A stretch of DNA of 64,000 bases from CALOCN01 sp942491735 (GTDB lineage Bacteria; Eisenbacteria; RBG-16-71-46; JABDJR01), in NCBI GenBank assembly GCA_942491735.1, contig CALOCN010000001.1, positions 992,001 through 1,056,000 of the forward strand. The letters run 5' to 3'. The number at the start of each line of letters is the position of its first letter. The first letter of the stretch is position 1. The notes under the pieces are model-generated. The model saw nothing but the letters and a program-made list of their open reading frames with translations, searched no databases and was not told the DNA's origin. Made by a program: the position numbers and the translations under genes. Positions 8,245-14,928 of the stretch are shown here, in pieces.

Positions 8245-11200
8245 CTATCGATCCTCGTTCCGGTCGCTCTCCGGGCTCCAACTGGGCTCCACAGTGTACT
8301 TCCACGCCTCGTCCCGGGGCCACAGACGGTCGGCCTGTTCGATGAGCCCGGTCAGTTCCTGCAGGTCCTCGTCGTAGCCCAGCTCACGGGAAGCATCCCG
8401 GGCCAGCCCCAGCACCGGAGCCAGCTTGCTGTCCCGGGCCCAGTAGCTGTGACGCAGGATCTCGGCGAACTCCGCCACCGCCGCGTCCATCCGGAAGTCG
8501 GCCGGCATGGTGTCGAAACGGGCCGAGAGATCCTCGACGCGGATGGCGCGGGCTTCCTCGGTCACCCGGCCGGTCTCGGGGTCCTCGTAGCGCAGGCGCA
8601 CCATGGCCAGATCGCCGGTGCGGGCGCGGCGCTCCAGACGCACCTCGAAGAGCGCGGTCACTTCGTGTCCGGCGCCCACCTCGCCCGCGTCGATGGCGTC
8701 ATTGCGGAAGTCGCGGTCGGCCACGTCACGGTTCTCGTAGCCCAGCAGCCGGTAGCGACGCACCGTGTCCGCGTTGAACTCCACCTGCACCTTGGTCTGC
8801 TTGGCGATGGTCTGCAGGGTTCCGGTGAGGTTCTCCACGAACACCCGCCGGGCTTCCTTGAGCTCGTCCACGTAGTAGTAGCCGCCGTCGCCGTTGTTGG
8901 CCAGCTTCTCCATGAGGACGTCGTTGTAGTTCCCCATCCCGAACCCGATGGTGGTGAGTTCGATGCCGCGGGCGCTCTCCCGCTTGATCACGTTGAGAAT
9001 GTCCTCGGCGCCTGTGTTGCCCACGTTGGCCACGCCGTCCGAGCAGAGGATGATGCGGTTGATGTAGCCGGGCCGGTGGGACTCGCTGGCCAGGGCGTAG
9101 GCCCGGCGCAGTCCGGCCTCGGCGTTGGTGGAACCCTCGGGGATCAGGTGATCGATGGCGTCCTGGATGCGGGCACGCTCGCTGGCCCGGGTGAAGGGGA
9201 GAAGGGTGCGCGCATCGCTTCCGTAGACCACGATGGCGATCTCGTCGGTGGAGCGGGTCTGATCCAGGAGCAGGCTCAGGGCCTGCTGAACGAGGCCCAG
9301 ACGATCCTCGCGGGCCATGGAACCGGAGACGTCCACCACGAAGGTGAGCATGGCCGGTTTGCGATCGCGGACGTCGATCTCGCGTCCCTTGAGCCCCACC
9401 CGCACCAGGTAGAGGTTCTCGCCGAAGGGGGACGGGGCGCCCGCGGTGTGGATGGCGAAGGTGCCGTGCTGCGAGATGCGATCCCGCGAGGCCACGTCCA
9501 GCGGGGCGGGGGCGGGATAGCGATGGTCGAAGCTGTTGATGAACTCCTCGACCCGCACCGCCTCCTTGGGAGGCACCGCGCCCCGGTTGAGGTAGGCGCG
9601 GGTGAGGGTGTAGCTCGCGTTGTCCACGTCCACCGCGAAGGTGGCCAGGTTGTCGTCGAGCGGATCGATGAAGGGGTTCACCCCGTAGTGCTCGAAGAAC
9701 ATGGCGTCGAAGGCCGCCCCGTTGACCGGATCGGTGCCGCCGTGGGCCATGCGATCGGTAACGTCGGCCGGCGCGGGGGTTGCGGGGGCGATGCTACGGC
9801 CGACAGTGGTTTCGCTGGGGCGGGCGCCGGCGACGGGGGTGACCTTGGGGGGGGATTCCCCGAGGTAGGGAAGTGCCCGCATGGTTTGATTGCGGGATTC
9901 CTCGGCGGTCTTTGCGTCCGCCAGATCGGCGTCCCGTTCGCCCTCCCCCTTGCCGGCGTACTGGCGTTCCATGTCCTGGATACGGGCGCGTTCGCGGGTC
10001 AGGCGCTCCTCGGTCTCTCGACGCTTGGGCTCGGCGAGGACAAGTCGTTCGTTCTCGTATGCCTTGGCCTTCTTCGCCAGATCCCGCTTGGCCTCGAGGA
10101 TCGTCGCGTAGTCAATCGGCGCCTGGAGCTCCGTCAGCATCACGTCCGTGGCGAACTCCGCGCCCTCGGCCAGGGTGAACTCCCACTCGACGGTCTCGAA
10201 CCCGAGGTAGCTCACCAGGACCCGATGCGTCCCCGGGGGAACGTCGTTGACCTGGAACACGCCGCTGGTGTCGGTCAGCGCGCCGAGGGTCGTGCCGTCG
10301 ATGAGCACGTTGGCATAGGCAAGCGGCTCGCCGGTGGTCGTGGTCACCCGGCCGCGGATGACACCCGCTGTTGCCGCGGTGGTATTGCTGTCCTTGGATC
10401 GTGTCTCCGCATCCGCGGCCACGGTGGATCGCCCAACCGCATCCGTGGCGGTTGCGGCGGCGAGTTCCTTGGCCTGCGCGGGAGCCTCCGTTTCATTCAA
10501 TTCAAGCGGCAACGCCGGCGGGGCAGGGGAAGGCTTGCCCTCGCGGTTGGCGTCGCTCTTCTGCTGTTCCAGTGCATCCGCGTCGTCCTCGATGTCGGCA
10601 CGGCGGTAGGCCACGTCCTCGACCGGCTGCTTCAGGGAACGGCTAGCCTCGCGCAGACTCTGCGTCGACGGCTTGGGCTGCATGGCGTCGGGGGCGGTCT
10701 CCTCCTCGCCCACCGCGCGTGGATCGGTGGTGGCCTTTGGCGTATTGACCGCCGCTCCGGCTCGTACGCCGTCCGCGGCATCGAGCGGACGCTCACGCGC
10801 CGCCTCCAGCCGGGCCGCGGTGCCGGCGGGGGCTGGGGAAGCGGCTTCGGGGACAGTCTGGCGGTCGCGGTCCAGGGCCGCTGCCGTCTCGTCGTCGGCA
10901 CCGTCCACGCGCGCCCGCAAGGGTGCGCCCTCCGCGCCGCGCATGCCCGAGGCCTTCTTGGCCAAGTCCCCGGAGGCGCCGCCGTCGCGCGAGTTCTTGA
11001 GCCCGTCGGCCTGGCCCTCCGCCTTGAACGCGAGATCGGAGTCCACCCCCGGCGCGTCGGCGAACGCCTCTTCGGGAAGGCTCAGATTGTCTTCGCTCAG
11101 CGTCCCCGGCTGCTTGAGTTCACCGGCCACCATCTGATCGGCGGGTCCGGCAATGCGCCCCTGCTGAATCAGGGCAATGCCCAGTACCGCCACCAACGCC

Positions 11201-11340
11201 GGGGCGGCGATGAGGCTTGGGATGCGCCAGCGGGACCAGCCGGACTTGCGCTGGCGGGTGGCGTCGAACATGGCCTGCCAGGTCCGGCGATCCTCGGAGT
11301 CGGTCATCTTCTTGGCGTGGCGGTCAAACAGCTCTTTCAT
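8245..11340 (-). CDS. Membrane-anchored VWA (YfbK-type) protein with CarboxypepD-reg domain
   Basis: 1031 residues. Order: short basic cytoplasmic segment (1-38), one TM helix (about 40-58), long acidic Ala/Asp-rich linker, carboxypeptidase-regulatory-like domain (about 323-405), charged coiled coil (about 415-480), YfbK-type N-terminal domain starting NPFIDPLDDNLATF (about 553), VWA domain with MIDAS motif DVSGSM (about 669), and a DUF3520-like C-terminus. VWA domains bind protein ligands through a metal ion. Its ATG overlaps the sigma stop by 4 bases (ATGA), so it sits where an anti-sigma factor normally does; the short N-terminus could hold the sigma factor, though no known anti-sigma domain is recognisable. 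ATG 11340 was chosen for this overlap. Confidence 0.88.
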   Translation of the reverse strand: MKELFDRHAKKMTDSEDRRTWQAMFDATRQRKSGWSRWRIPSLIAAPALVAVLGIALIQQGRIAGPADQMVAGELKQPGTLSEDNLSLPEEAFADAPGVDSDLAFKAEGQADGLKNSRDGGASGDLAKKASGMRGAEGAPLRARVDGADDETAAALDRDRQTVPEAASPAPAGTAARLEAARERPLDAADGVRAGAAVNTPKATTDPRAVGEEETAPDAMQPKPSTQSLREASRSLKQPVEDVAYRRADIEDDADALEQQKSDANREGKPSPAPPALPLELNETEAPAQAKELAAATATDAVGRSTVAADAETRSKDSNTTAATAGVIRGRVTTTTGEPLAYANVLIDGTTLGALTDTSGVFQVNDVPPGTHRVLVSYLGFETVEWEFTLAEGAEFATDVMLTELQAPIDYATILEAKRDLAKKAKAYENERLVLAEPKRRETEERLTRERARIQDMERQYAGKGEGERDADLADAKTAEESRNQTMRALPYLGESPPKVTPVAGARPSETTVGRSIAPATPAPADVTDRMAHGGTDPVNGAAFDAMFFEHYGVNPFIDPLDDNLATFAVDVDNASYTLTRAYLNRGAVPPKEAVRVEEFINSFDHRYPAPAPLDVASRDRISQHGTFAIHTAGAPSPFGENLYLVRVGLKGREIDVRDRKPAMLTFVVDVSGSMAREDRLGLVQQALSLLLDQTRSTDEIAIVVYGSDARTLLPFTRASERARIQDAIDHLIPEGSTNAEAGLRRAYALASESHRPGYINRIILCSDGVANVGNTGAEDILNVIKRESARGIELTTIGFGMGNYNDVLMEKLANNGDGGYYYVDELKEARRVFVENLTGTLQTIAKQTKVQVEFNADTVRRYRLLGYENRDVADRDFRNDAIDAGEVGAGHEVTALFEVRLERRARTGDLAMVRLRYEDPETGRVTEEARAIRVEDLSARFDTMPADFRMDAAVAEFAEILRHSYWARDSKLAPVLGLARDASRELGYDEDLQELTGLIEQADRLWPRDEAWKYTVEPSWSPESDRNEDR

Positions 11341-11921
11341 AGCCTCTGCTCCTGGAGTTGGGTGGCGGGCGTCCGTTCCGAATCGGTACCGAGGAGCTCG
11401 CGCAGCGTCTCGCGGCCCCGGTGCGCATGCACCCGGGCCGTCGCTTCGCTGCAGCCCAGCGCCTCGCCCACTTCGCGGAACGAGTAGCCCAGCCAGGTGT
11501 GCAGGAGGACGGCGGATCGTTGCCGCTCGGGGATTCGGGTCAGTGCCTGCCGCAGCCGGTGCCCCTGGACAGGGTCCGGAAGATCCGGCTGGGGAAGGCA
11601 CTGACCGAGCTCGCCCTCCAGCGTGTCGGTCTTCTTGAACCGGGTCAGGAGCCGGCGTTTCCAGTCACGCGCCCGCCGGAGCGCGATCCCGGCAAGCCAG
11701 GCCTCGAGGGGCCCGTCGCCGCGATAGGAACCCATGTTCTTCACCGCGCCCACGTAGGTGTCCTGGAGCACGTCCAGGGCCTCGTCGTGGTTCCCGATGT
11801 GATAGACGAGCAGCGCAAAGAGGCGTTCGCGGGTGCGGGTGTAGATCTCCCGCCATGCCGCGTCGTCGCCGTCCTGGGCGCGTTTCGCCAGCTCAAGGTC
11901 CGGGTGCGATGCGTTCGACAT
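11337..11921 (-). CDS. ECF-type RNA polymerase sigma factor
   Basis: 194 residues from ATG 11921, with GGAG elements 3 and 9 bases upstream. Region 2 is visible as LFALLVYHIGNHDEALDVLQ through YRGDGPLEAWLAGIALRRAR (about 35-90). Region 4 helix-turn-helix is LTRIPERQRSAVLLHTWLGY then SFREVGEALGCSEATARVHA. First gene of a minus-strand operon with the VWA protein and two serpins, which are its likely targets together with itself. A sigma70-like promoter candidate lies at 12056-12086. Confidence 0.94.
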   Translation of the reverse strand: MSNASHPDLELAKRAQDGDDAAWREIYTRTRERLFALLVYHIGNHDEALDVLQDTYVGAVKNMGSYRGDGPLEAWLAGIALRRARDWKRRLLTRFKKTDTLEGELGQCLPQPDLPDPVQGHRLRQALTRIPERQRSAVLLHTWLGYSFREVGEALGCSEATARVHAHRGRETLRELLGTDSERTPATQLQEQRL

Positions 11922-12055
11922 AAGCTCCGTCTCCGTCCAACCCCCGACAGTCCGGTTCGGTCGACATCCCGATTGGATGCCACAGTCACCGGTAGAGTCG
12001 CCGTGGAAGGACGAATCGTTTACTGGAGAATTGGGGCCGCCACGCCCCATGAACA

Positions 12056-12086
12056 GTCATACCCGGTTGGGCCGGGGCTGAGTCAA
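12056..12086 (-). promoter_or_regulatory. Possible promoter of the sigma-VWA-serpin operon
   Basis: On the minus strand TTGACT (12086-12081) and TATGAC (12061-12056) match -35 and -10 at 5 and 4 of 6 positions. The spacer is 19 bases, longer than ideal. Transcription would begin near 12049, about 128 bases before the sigma start. An ECF-type autoregulated promoter may exist instead; I found no clear one. Confidence 0.35.
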
Positions 12087-12103
12087 TGAATTGGTGGGGG
12101 GGC

Positions 12104-12161
12104 GGAGTCACCAGGGGGGCAAAGCTGGAGCTGGAGCTGGAGTTGGTGCCCCCCCGACTCC
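12104..12161. repeat. Long hairpin enclosing a CTGGAG tandem repeat
   Basis: GGAGTC (12104-12109) pairs with GACTCC (12156-12161) and GGGGGGC (12114-12120) pairs with GCCCCCC (12148-12154). The loop holds three exact copies of CTGGAG (12125-12142) plus one near-copy. It lies just upstream of the sigma promoter candidate, in non-coding sequence. It could be a transcription block or part of a larger structured RNA. Confidence 0.5.
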
Positions 12162-12182
12162 TGTCGTTGGACTCGTGATTCG

Positions 12183-12310
12183 GTGTCTACCCGGGTAGAC
12201 AGAATACGGTAACGCAATATATTGAAGTGGTTTAAGTGTCCTGAGTGTCACGGGGTTGTATCGATCACCCGGGTACAACCCATTTAGGTTGTCCGTTTCC
12301 CCGGGGAAAG
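12183..12310 (+). repeat. 128-bp imperfect direct repeat, copy 1
   Basis: Aligns without gaps to 12467-12594 with 106 of 128 positions identical. It starts with the perfect 16-bp palindrome GTCTACCCGGGTAGAC (12187-12202), has a promoter-like pair, then an arm TACAACC (12274-12280) that can pair upstream with GGTTGTA (12254-12260) or, as ACAACC, downstream with GGTTGT (12287-12292). It ends in the palindrome TTTCCCCGGGGAAA. No convincing gene lies inside. Confidence 0.85.
12196..12223 (+). promoter_or_regulatory. Promoter-like element inside repeat copy 1
   Basis: TAGACA (12196-12201), a 16-base spacer and TATATT (12218-12223); both hexamers match consensus at 5 of 6 positions. The -35 is formed by the right arm of the 16-bp palindrome, so a palindrome-binding protein would cover it. 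The same arrangement is kept in copy 2. Confidence 0.45.
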
Positions 12311-12466
12311 TATTGGCTACTAACTTGTTGAAAAATAGCGGTTTAGAGTGCTGGCCCCTGCTCCTCCCCGAGACCGGTGAGGGCTGAAGAGGAGGTGGCA
12401 TGGGCGAGGCCCCAGTGGGAGCGCACGCCCGCGTGCGTGCCCCGACTCGCAGCCTTTGTCTCCCCG

Positions 12467-12594
12467 GTGTCTCCCCGGGGAGACAAAATCCGACAACGCC
12501 ATATACTAAAGCGGGTTAGGTGTTCCGAATGTCGCGGAGTTGTATCGGCGACCCAGGTACAACCCATTTGGGTTGTCCGTTTCCCCGGGGAAAG
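12467..12594 (+). repeat. 128-bp imperfect direct repeat, copy 2
   Basis: Second copy, same length, no gaps. The palindrome is now GTCTCCCCGGGGAGAC (12471-12486): the two differences from copy 1 fall at paired positions and keep it perfect. The downstream hairpin has gained a pair (ACAACCC 12559-12565 with GGGTTGT 12570-12576). The terminal palindrome TTTCCCCGGGGAAA is unchanged. Just before it, TTTGTCTCCCC gives an alternative longer pairing with GGGGAGACAAA. Bases 12311-12466 between the copies show nothing else I can identify. Confidence 0.85.
12480..12507 (+). promoter_or_regulatory. Promoter-like element inside repeat copy 2
   Basis: GAGACA (12480-12485), a 16-base spacer and TATACT (12502-12507), matching -35 at 4 and -10 at 5 of 6 positions. 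It overlaps the right arm of the palindrome as in copy 1. A transcript from here would run head-on into the minus-strand small RNA at 12620-12759. Confidence 0.45.
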
Positions 12595-12619
12595 CCCGGC
12601 GATCCAGTGCGTTCACCCC

Positions 12620-12646
12620 AAAAAAAAGGCCCCCGAATCGGGGGCC
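12620..12646 (-). terminator. Intrinsic terminator, minus strand
   Basis: Perfect inverted repeat GGCCCCCGA / TCGGGGGCC (12628-12646), followed on the minus strand by eight T residues (12627-12620). On the plus strand the hairpin is followed by AAGAGG, so it works in the minus direction only. No minus-strand protein gene ends here, so it implies a non-coding transcript. Confidence 0.85.
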
Positions 12647-12759
12647 AAGAGGTGCGTCCAGGCAATTGGCGTGTCTCGAAGGGTCCGGTGACCGTCATTC
12701 GTAGCCCGCCAGGGGCCTGGCCGCTTGAAAATGCGGCGGGTCGGGACTCAACCGACCCT
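12620..12759 (-). ncRNA. Candidate small non-coding RNA, about 140 nt
   Basis: A minus-strand transcription unit with no gene in it. An extended -10 (TGTTATAGT) sits 7 bases before 12759, and a strong intrinsic terminator ends it at 12620. The predicted RNA opens with the hairpin GGGTCGG/CCGACCC, then CCGC/GCGG, then the self-complementary CCAGGCCCCTGG, and has CACCTC, able to pair with ribosome-binding sites, just before the terminator. I do not recognise it as 6S, tmRNA, SRP RNA or RNase P. It runs divergently from the 13011 operon and towards repeat copy 2. Confidence 0.55.
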
Positions 12760-12765
12760 GTGCGT

Positions 12766-12774
12766 ACTATAACA
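12766..12774 (-). promoter_or_regulatory. Extended -10 promoter of the candidate small RNA
   Basis: On the minus strand TATAGT (12771-12766) is preceded by TG one base upstream, giving the extended -10 form TGnTATAGT. The upstream -35 is poor (GGAACA at 18 bases), as is common for extended -10 promoters. The start would be A at 12759. Confidence 0.5.
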
Positions 12775-12887
12775 ATCGGCCGGGCCGTATGTTCCATGAC
12801 GTTCTCGTGGCTCCGCCCCCGGATTCCGGGCGGTCGCGGTCCCGATTCGGCGTGGATCCAGCCGTAACCCAACCCGATCCGGGCCAT

Positions 12888-12917
12888 TTGAATCCCGCCC
12901 GCAAATCGTGCTATCCT
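12888..12917 (+). promoter_or_regulatory. Promoter of the first glycan operon
   Basis: TTGAAT (12888-12893) and TATCCT (12912-12917) are 18 bases apart; the -10 is preceded by TG at the extended position (TGCTATCCT). Transcription would start near 12924, giving a leader of about 87 bases. It is divergent from the small-RNA promoter at 12766. Confidence 0.5.
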
Positions 12918-12937
12918 CTTTCGCCTCAATTCTCTAG

Positions 12938-12976
12938 CCCGTCTCGGGCACCGCCGGTCAGGACGGTGCCCACGGG
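12938..12976 (+). promoter_or_regulatory. Two-tier hairpin in the operon leader
   Basis: CCCGT (12938-12942) pairs with ACGGG (12972-12976), and GGGCACCG (12946-12953) with CGGTGCCC (12964-12971), leaving a CTC bulge and a 10-base loop. It lies between the promoter and the ribosome site (GAGGAG 12993-12998) of a 12-gene operon. A run of five A follows, not U, so it is not a terminator. It may stabilise the messenger or bind a regulator. Confidence 0.5.
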
Positions 12977-13010
12977 ACGAAAAACCCCTGTCGAGGAGTC
13001 GGTTCGCCCC

Positions 13011-13778
13011 ATGGCCCGCGCATCCACCAAGGCACACTGGGATTCCTATTGGCAGGAACACACCGATCCCGCCGAGACCTACGACAACGACGACCGGGTC
13101 ATCGGCGCCATCCTCTCCCTGGGCGACGTGCGGGGCAAACGCATCCTGGAAGTCGGCGCCGGCTCCGGGCGTGACTCCATCGAGCTCGCGCGTCGCGGGG
13201 CCAAGGTCACGGTGATCGACTACGTTCCCTCGTCGCTGACCGTGGTGGGGGACAACGCCAAGGCGGCCGGCGTCCACATCGACATGGTGTGCGGCGACGG
13301 CACCGGGATGCCCTTCCCGGACGGCACCTTTGACGTGGTGTTCCACCAGGGGCTCATGGAGCACTTCCGCGACGCCAACCCGCTATTGGACGACAACCGG
13401 CGCGTCCTCAAGGTGGGCGGTCATGTGGTGATCGACGTTCCCCAGCGGTGGCACATCTACACCGTGGGCAAGAAGATCATGATCGCGCTCGACAAGTGGT
13501 TCGCCGGCTGGGAAACCGAATACTCCATCCGTGAGCTGACCCGCATGGTGGAAGCCCGCGGCTACGAGGTCACCGGCCGGTTCGGGGACTGGATGATCCC
13601 GGGGTTCTTCTACCGGGCCTTCCGCTACGGTCTCCGCCCCCTGGGAATCCAGATCCCCCGCCAACCCAAGATGGGGGTGATCGGCAGCCTCAACAACGCC
13701 TGGAGAGCCTGGTTCCGCAAGCGTCCGCTCTCCTACTGGACCTTCGCCATGATCGGCGTCGTGGGCAAGAAGGTCTAG
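13011..13778 (+). CDS. Class I SAM-dependent methyltransferase
   Basis: 255 residues from ATG 13011, 12 bases after GAGGAG. SAM-binding motif I is ILEVGAGSGRDS (about 45-56), followed by acidic motif II (VIDY) and motif IV-like GTFDVVFHQGLMEHF. The C-terminal third is basic and hydrophobic (YRAFRYGLRPLG; WRAWFRKRPLSYW), suggesting membrane contact. First gene of a 12-gene operon of glycan enzymes, so a sugar or lipid-linked glycan is the likely acceptor, but it cannot be named. Confidence 0.85.
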   Translation: MARASTKAHWDSYWQEHTDPAETYDNDDRVIGAILSLGDVRGKRILEVGAGSGRDSIELARRGAKVTVIDYVPSSLTVVGDNAKAAGVHIDMVCGDGTGMPFPDGTFDVVFHQGLMEHFRDANPLLDDNRRVLKVGGHVVIDVPQRWHIYTVGKKIMIALDKWFAGWETEYSIRELTRMVEARGYEVTGRFGDWMIPGFFYRAFRYGLRPLGIQIPRQPKMGVIGSLNNAWRAWFRKRPLSYWTFAMIGVVGKKV

Positions 13779-13779
13779 G

Positions 13780-14928
13780 GTGGGGCATCGGATCTGCGTG
13801 GTCTCGTACCGCGACATGAAACATCCCGAGGCGGGCGGGGCCGAGGTCATCATCCAGGAGGTGTTTGGCCGGCTCGCCGAGCGCGGGCACGAGGTCACCC
13901 TCCTCACCGGGGCCTTTCCTGGCGGTTCGCAGCAGGACCGGATCGGGCCCCTGGAGATCCACCGCACCGGGAACCAGTACAACTTCAACTTCGCCGCCCC
14001 CCGCTACTTCAGGAAGCACCTCGCGGCGCGCGGCTACGATCTGATCGCCGAGGACGTGAACAAGATCCCCTTCTTCATGCCCCGGTACACGGACGTTCCG
14101 GTGCTGGCCATCGTGCCCCACCTGTTCGGCACCACGGTGTTCGAGCAGGCCTCCTGGCCCATCGGTGCCTATGTCTATTTCTACGAGCGGTTTATCCCCA
14201 GGTTCTACCGCGACTGCATGTTCTCGGTCCTCTCCGAGACCACCCGGAACGACCTCATGGAGCGGGGCCTGGCCAAGGACCAACTCCGGCTGATCCACGG
14301 CGGCATGGACCATGACCTGTACAGCCCCGGGGGCCCGGTGGCCAACCGGCCCAACCGGATCGTCTACCTGGGCCGGATCAAGAAGTACAAGTGCATCGAA
14401 CACCCCATCCTCGCCCTTCCCAAGGTCCTGGAACGGGTTCCGGACGCGGAGTACTGGATCGTGGGGGATGGGGACTACCGCGAGGAACTCCAGCGTATTG
14501 CCACACGCACCGGGGTGGCGGATCATGTCCGCTTTCCGGGATTCGTGGGGGGAATGGACAAGGTCCGGCTCCTCCAGGAATCGCGGGTGCTGGCGTACAC
14601 CTCCCCCAAGGAGGGGTGGGGATTGTCGGTCATCGAGGCCGGCGCCTGCGGAACCCCGGTGGTGGCGAGCGACTCGCCCGGGCTCTGCGAGTCCGTTGTG
14701 GACGGAAAGACCGGGTTCCTGGTCCCGCACGGCGATATTGACGCCCTCGCGGACCGGACCACGACGCTGCTCACCGACAACACCGGAGCCCAGTCCATGG
14801 CGGACGAAGGCATCCGGTGGGCGAGCACGTTCAACTGGGAAGCCTCGACCGAAAAAACCCTGGCCCTGATCGACGAGATCGTGGGCGGGGGCGCTCCGCA
14901 CCAGCGACGAGCGGGAGACAGCGCGTGA
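13780..14928 (+). CDS. Family 4 glycosyltransferase
   Basis: 382 residues, retaining GT-B fold. The N-terminal acceptor domain has the glycine-rich HPEAGGAEV loop; the donor domain has YLGRIKKYK and the GT4 EX7E motif (Glu278, Glu286) in KEGWGLSVIEAGACGTPVV. It starts at GTG 13780, one base after the methyltransferase stop. The donor sugar is not evident; relatives build O-antigen and exopolysaccharide. Cytoplasmic face of the inner membrane. Confidence 0.9.
   Translation: MGHRICVVSYRDMKHPEAGGAEVIIQEVFGRLAERGHEVTLLTGAFPGGSQQDRIGPLEIHRTGNQYNFNFAAPRYFRKHLAARGYDLIAEDVNKIPFFMPRYTDVPVLAIVPHLFGTTVFEQASWPIGAYVYFYERFIPRFYRDCMFSVLSETTRNDLMERGLAKDQLRLIHGGMDHDLYSPGGPVANRPNRIVYLGRIKKYKCIEHPILALPKVLERVPDAEYWIVGDGDYREELQRIATRTGVADHVRFPGFVGGMDKVRLLQESRVLAYTSPKEGWGLSVIEAGACGTPVVASDSPGLCESVVDGKTGFLVPHGDIDALADRTTTLLTDNTGAQSMADEGIRWASTFNWEASTEKTLALIDEIVGGGAPHQRRAGDSA

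Noticed and set aside
8011..11487. A very long plus-strand open frame opposite the VWA gene
   Set aside because: GC-rich third positions of the real minus-strand gene keep stops out of the opposite strand. The translation is Gly/Val/His-rich with no known motif, while the minus frame has VWA and CarboxypepD-reg motifs.
11922..12050. Longer N-terminus for the sigma factor (start near 12050)
   Set aside because: The extra residues are low in homology and ATG 11921 has GGAG elements and the usual region 2 distance.
12104..12594. CRISPR array
   Set aside because: Only two long diverged repeats with one 156-base gap, no cas genes in the window.
12720..12765. tRNA-like T-arm on the minus strand (GGTCGGTTGAGTCCCGACC)
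   Set aside because: No acceptor stem, anticodon arm or CCA could be built around it.
12520..12867. Possible microprotein starting in repeat copy 2 (MSRSCIGDPGTTHLGCPFP)
   Set aside because: The frame is partly kept in copy 1 (with GTG), but it runs through the terminator hairpin, lacks a ribosome site, and three of the amino-acid positions differ with no clear coding bias. Structure explains the conservation better.
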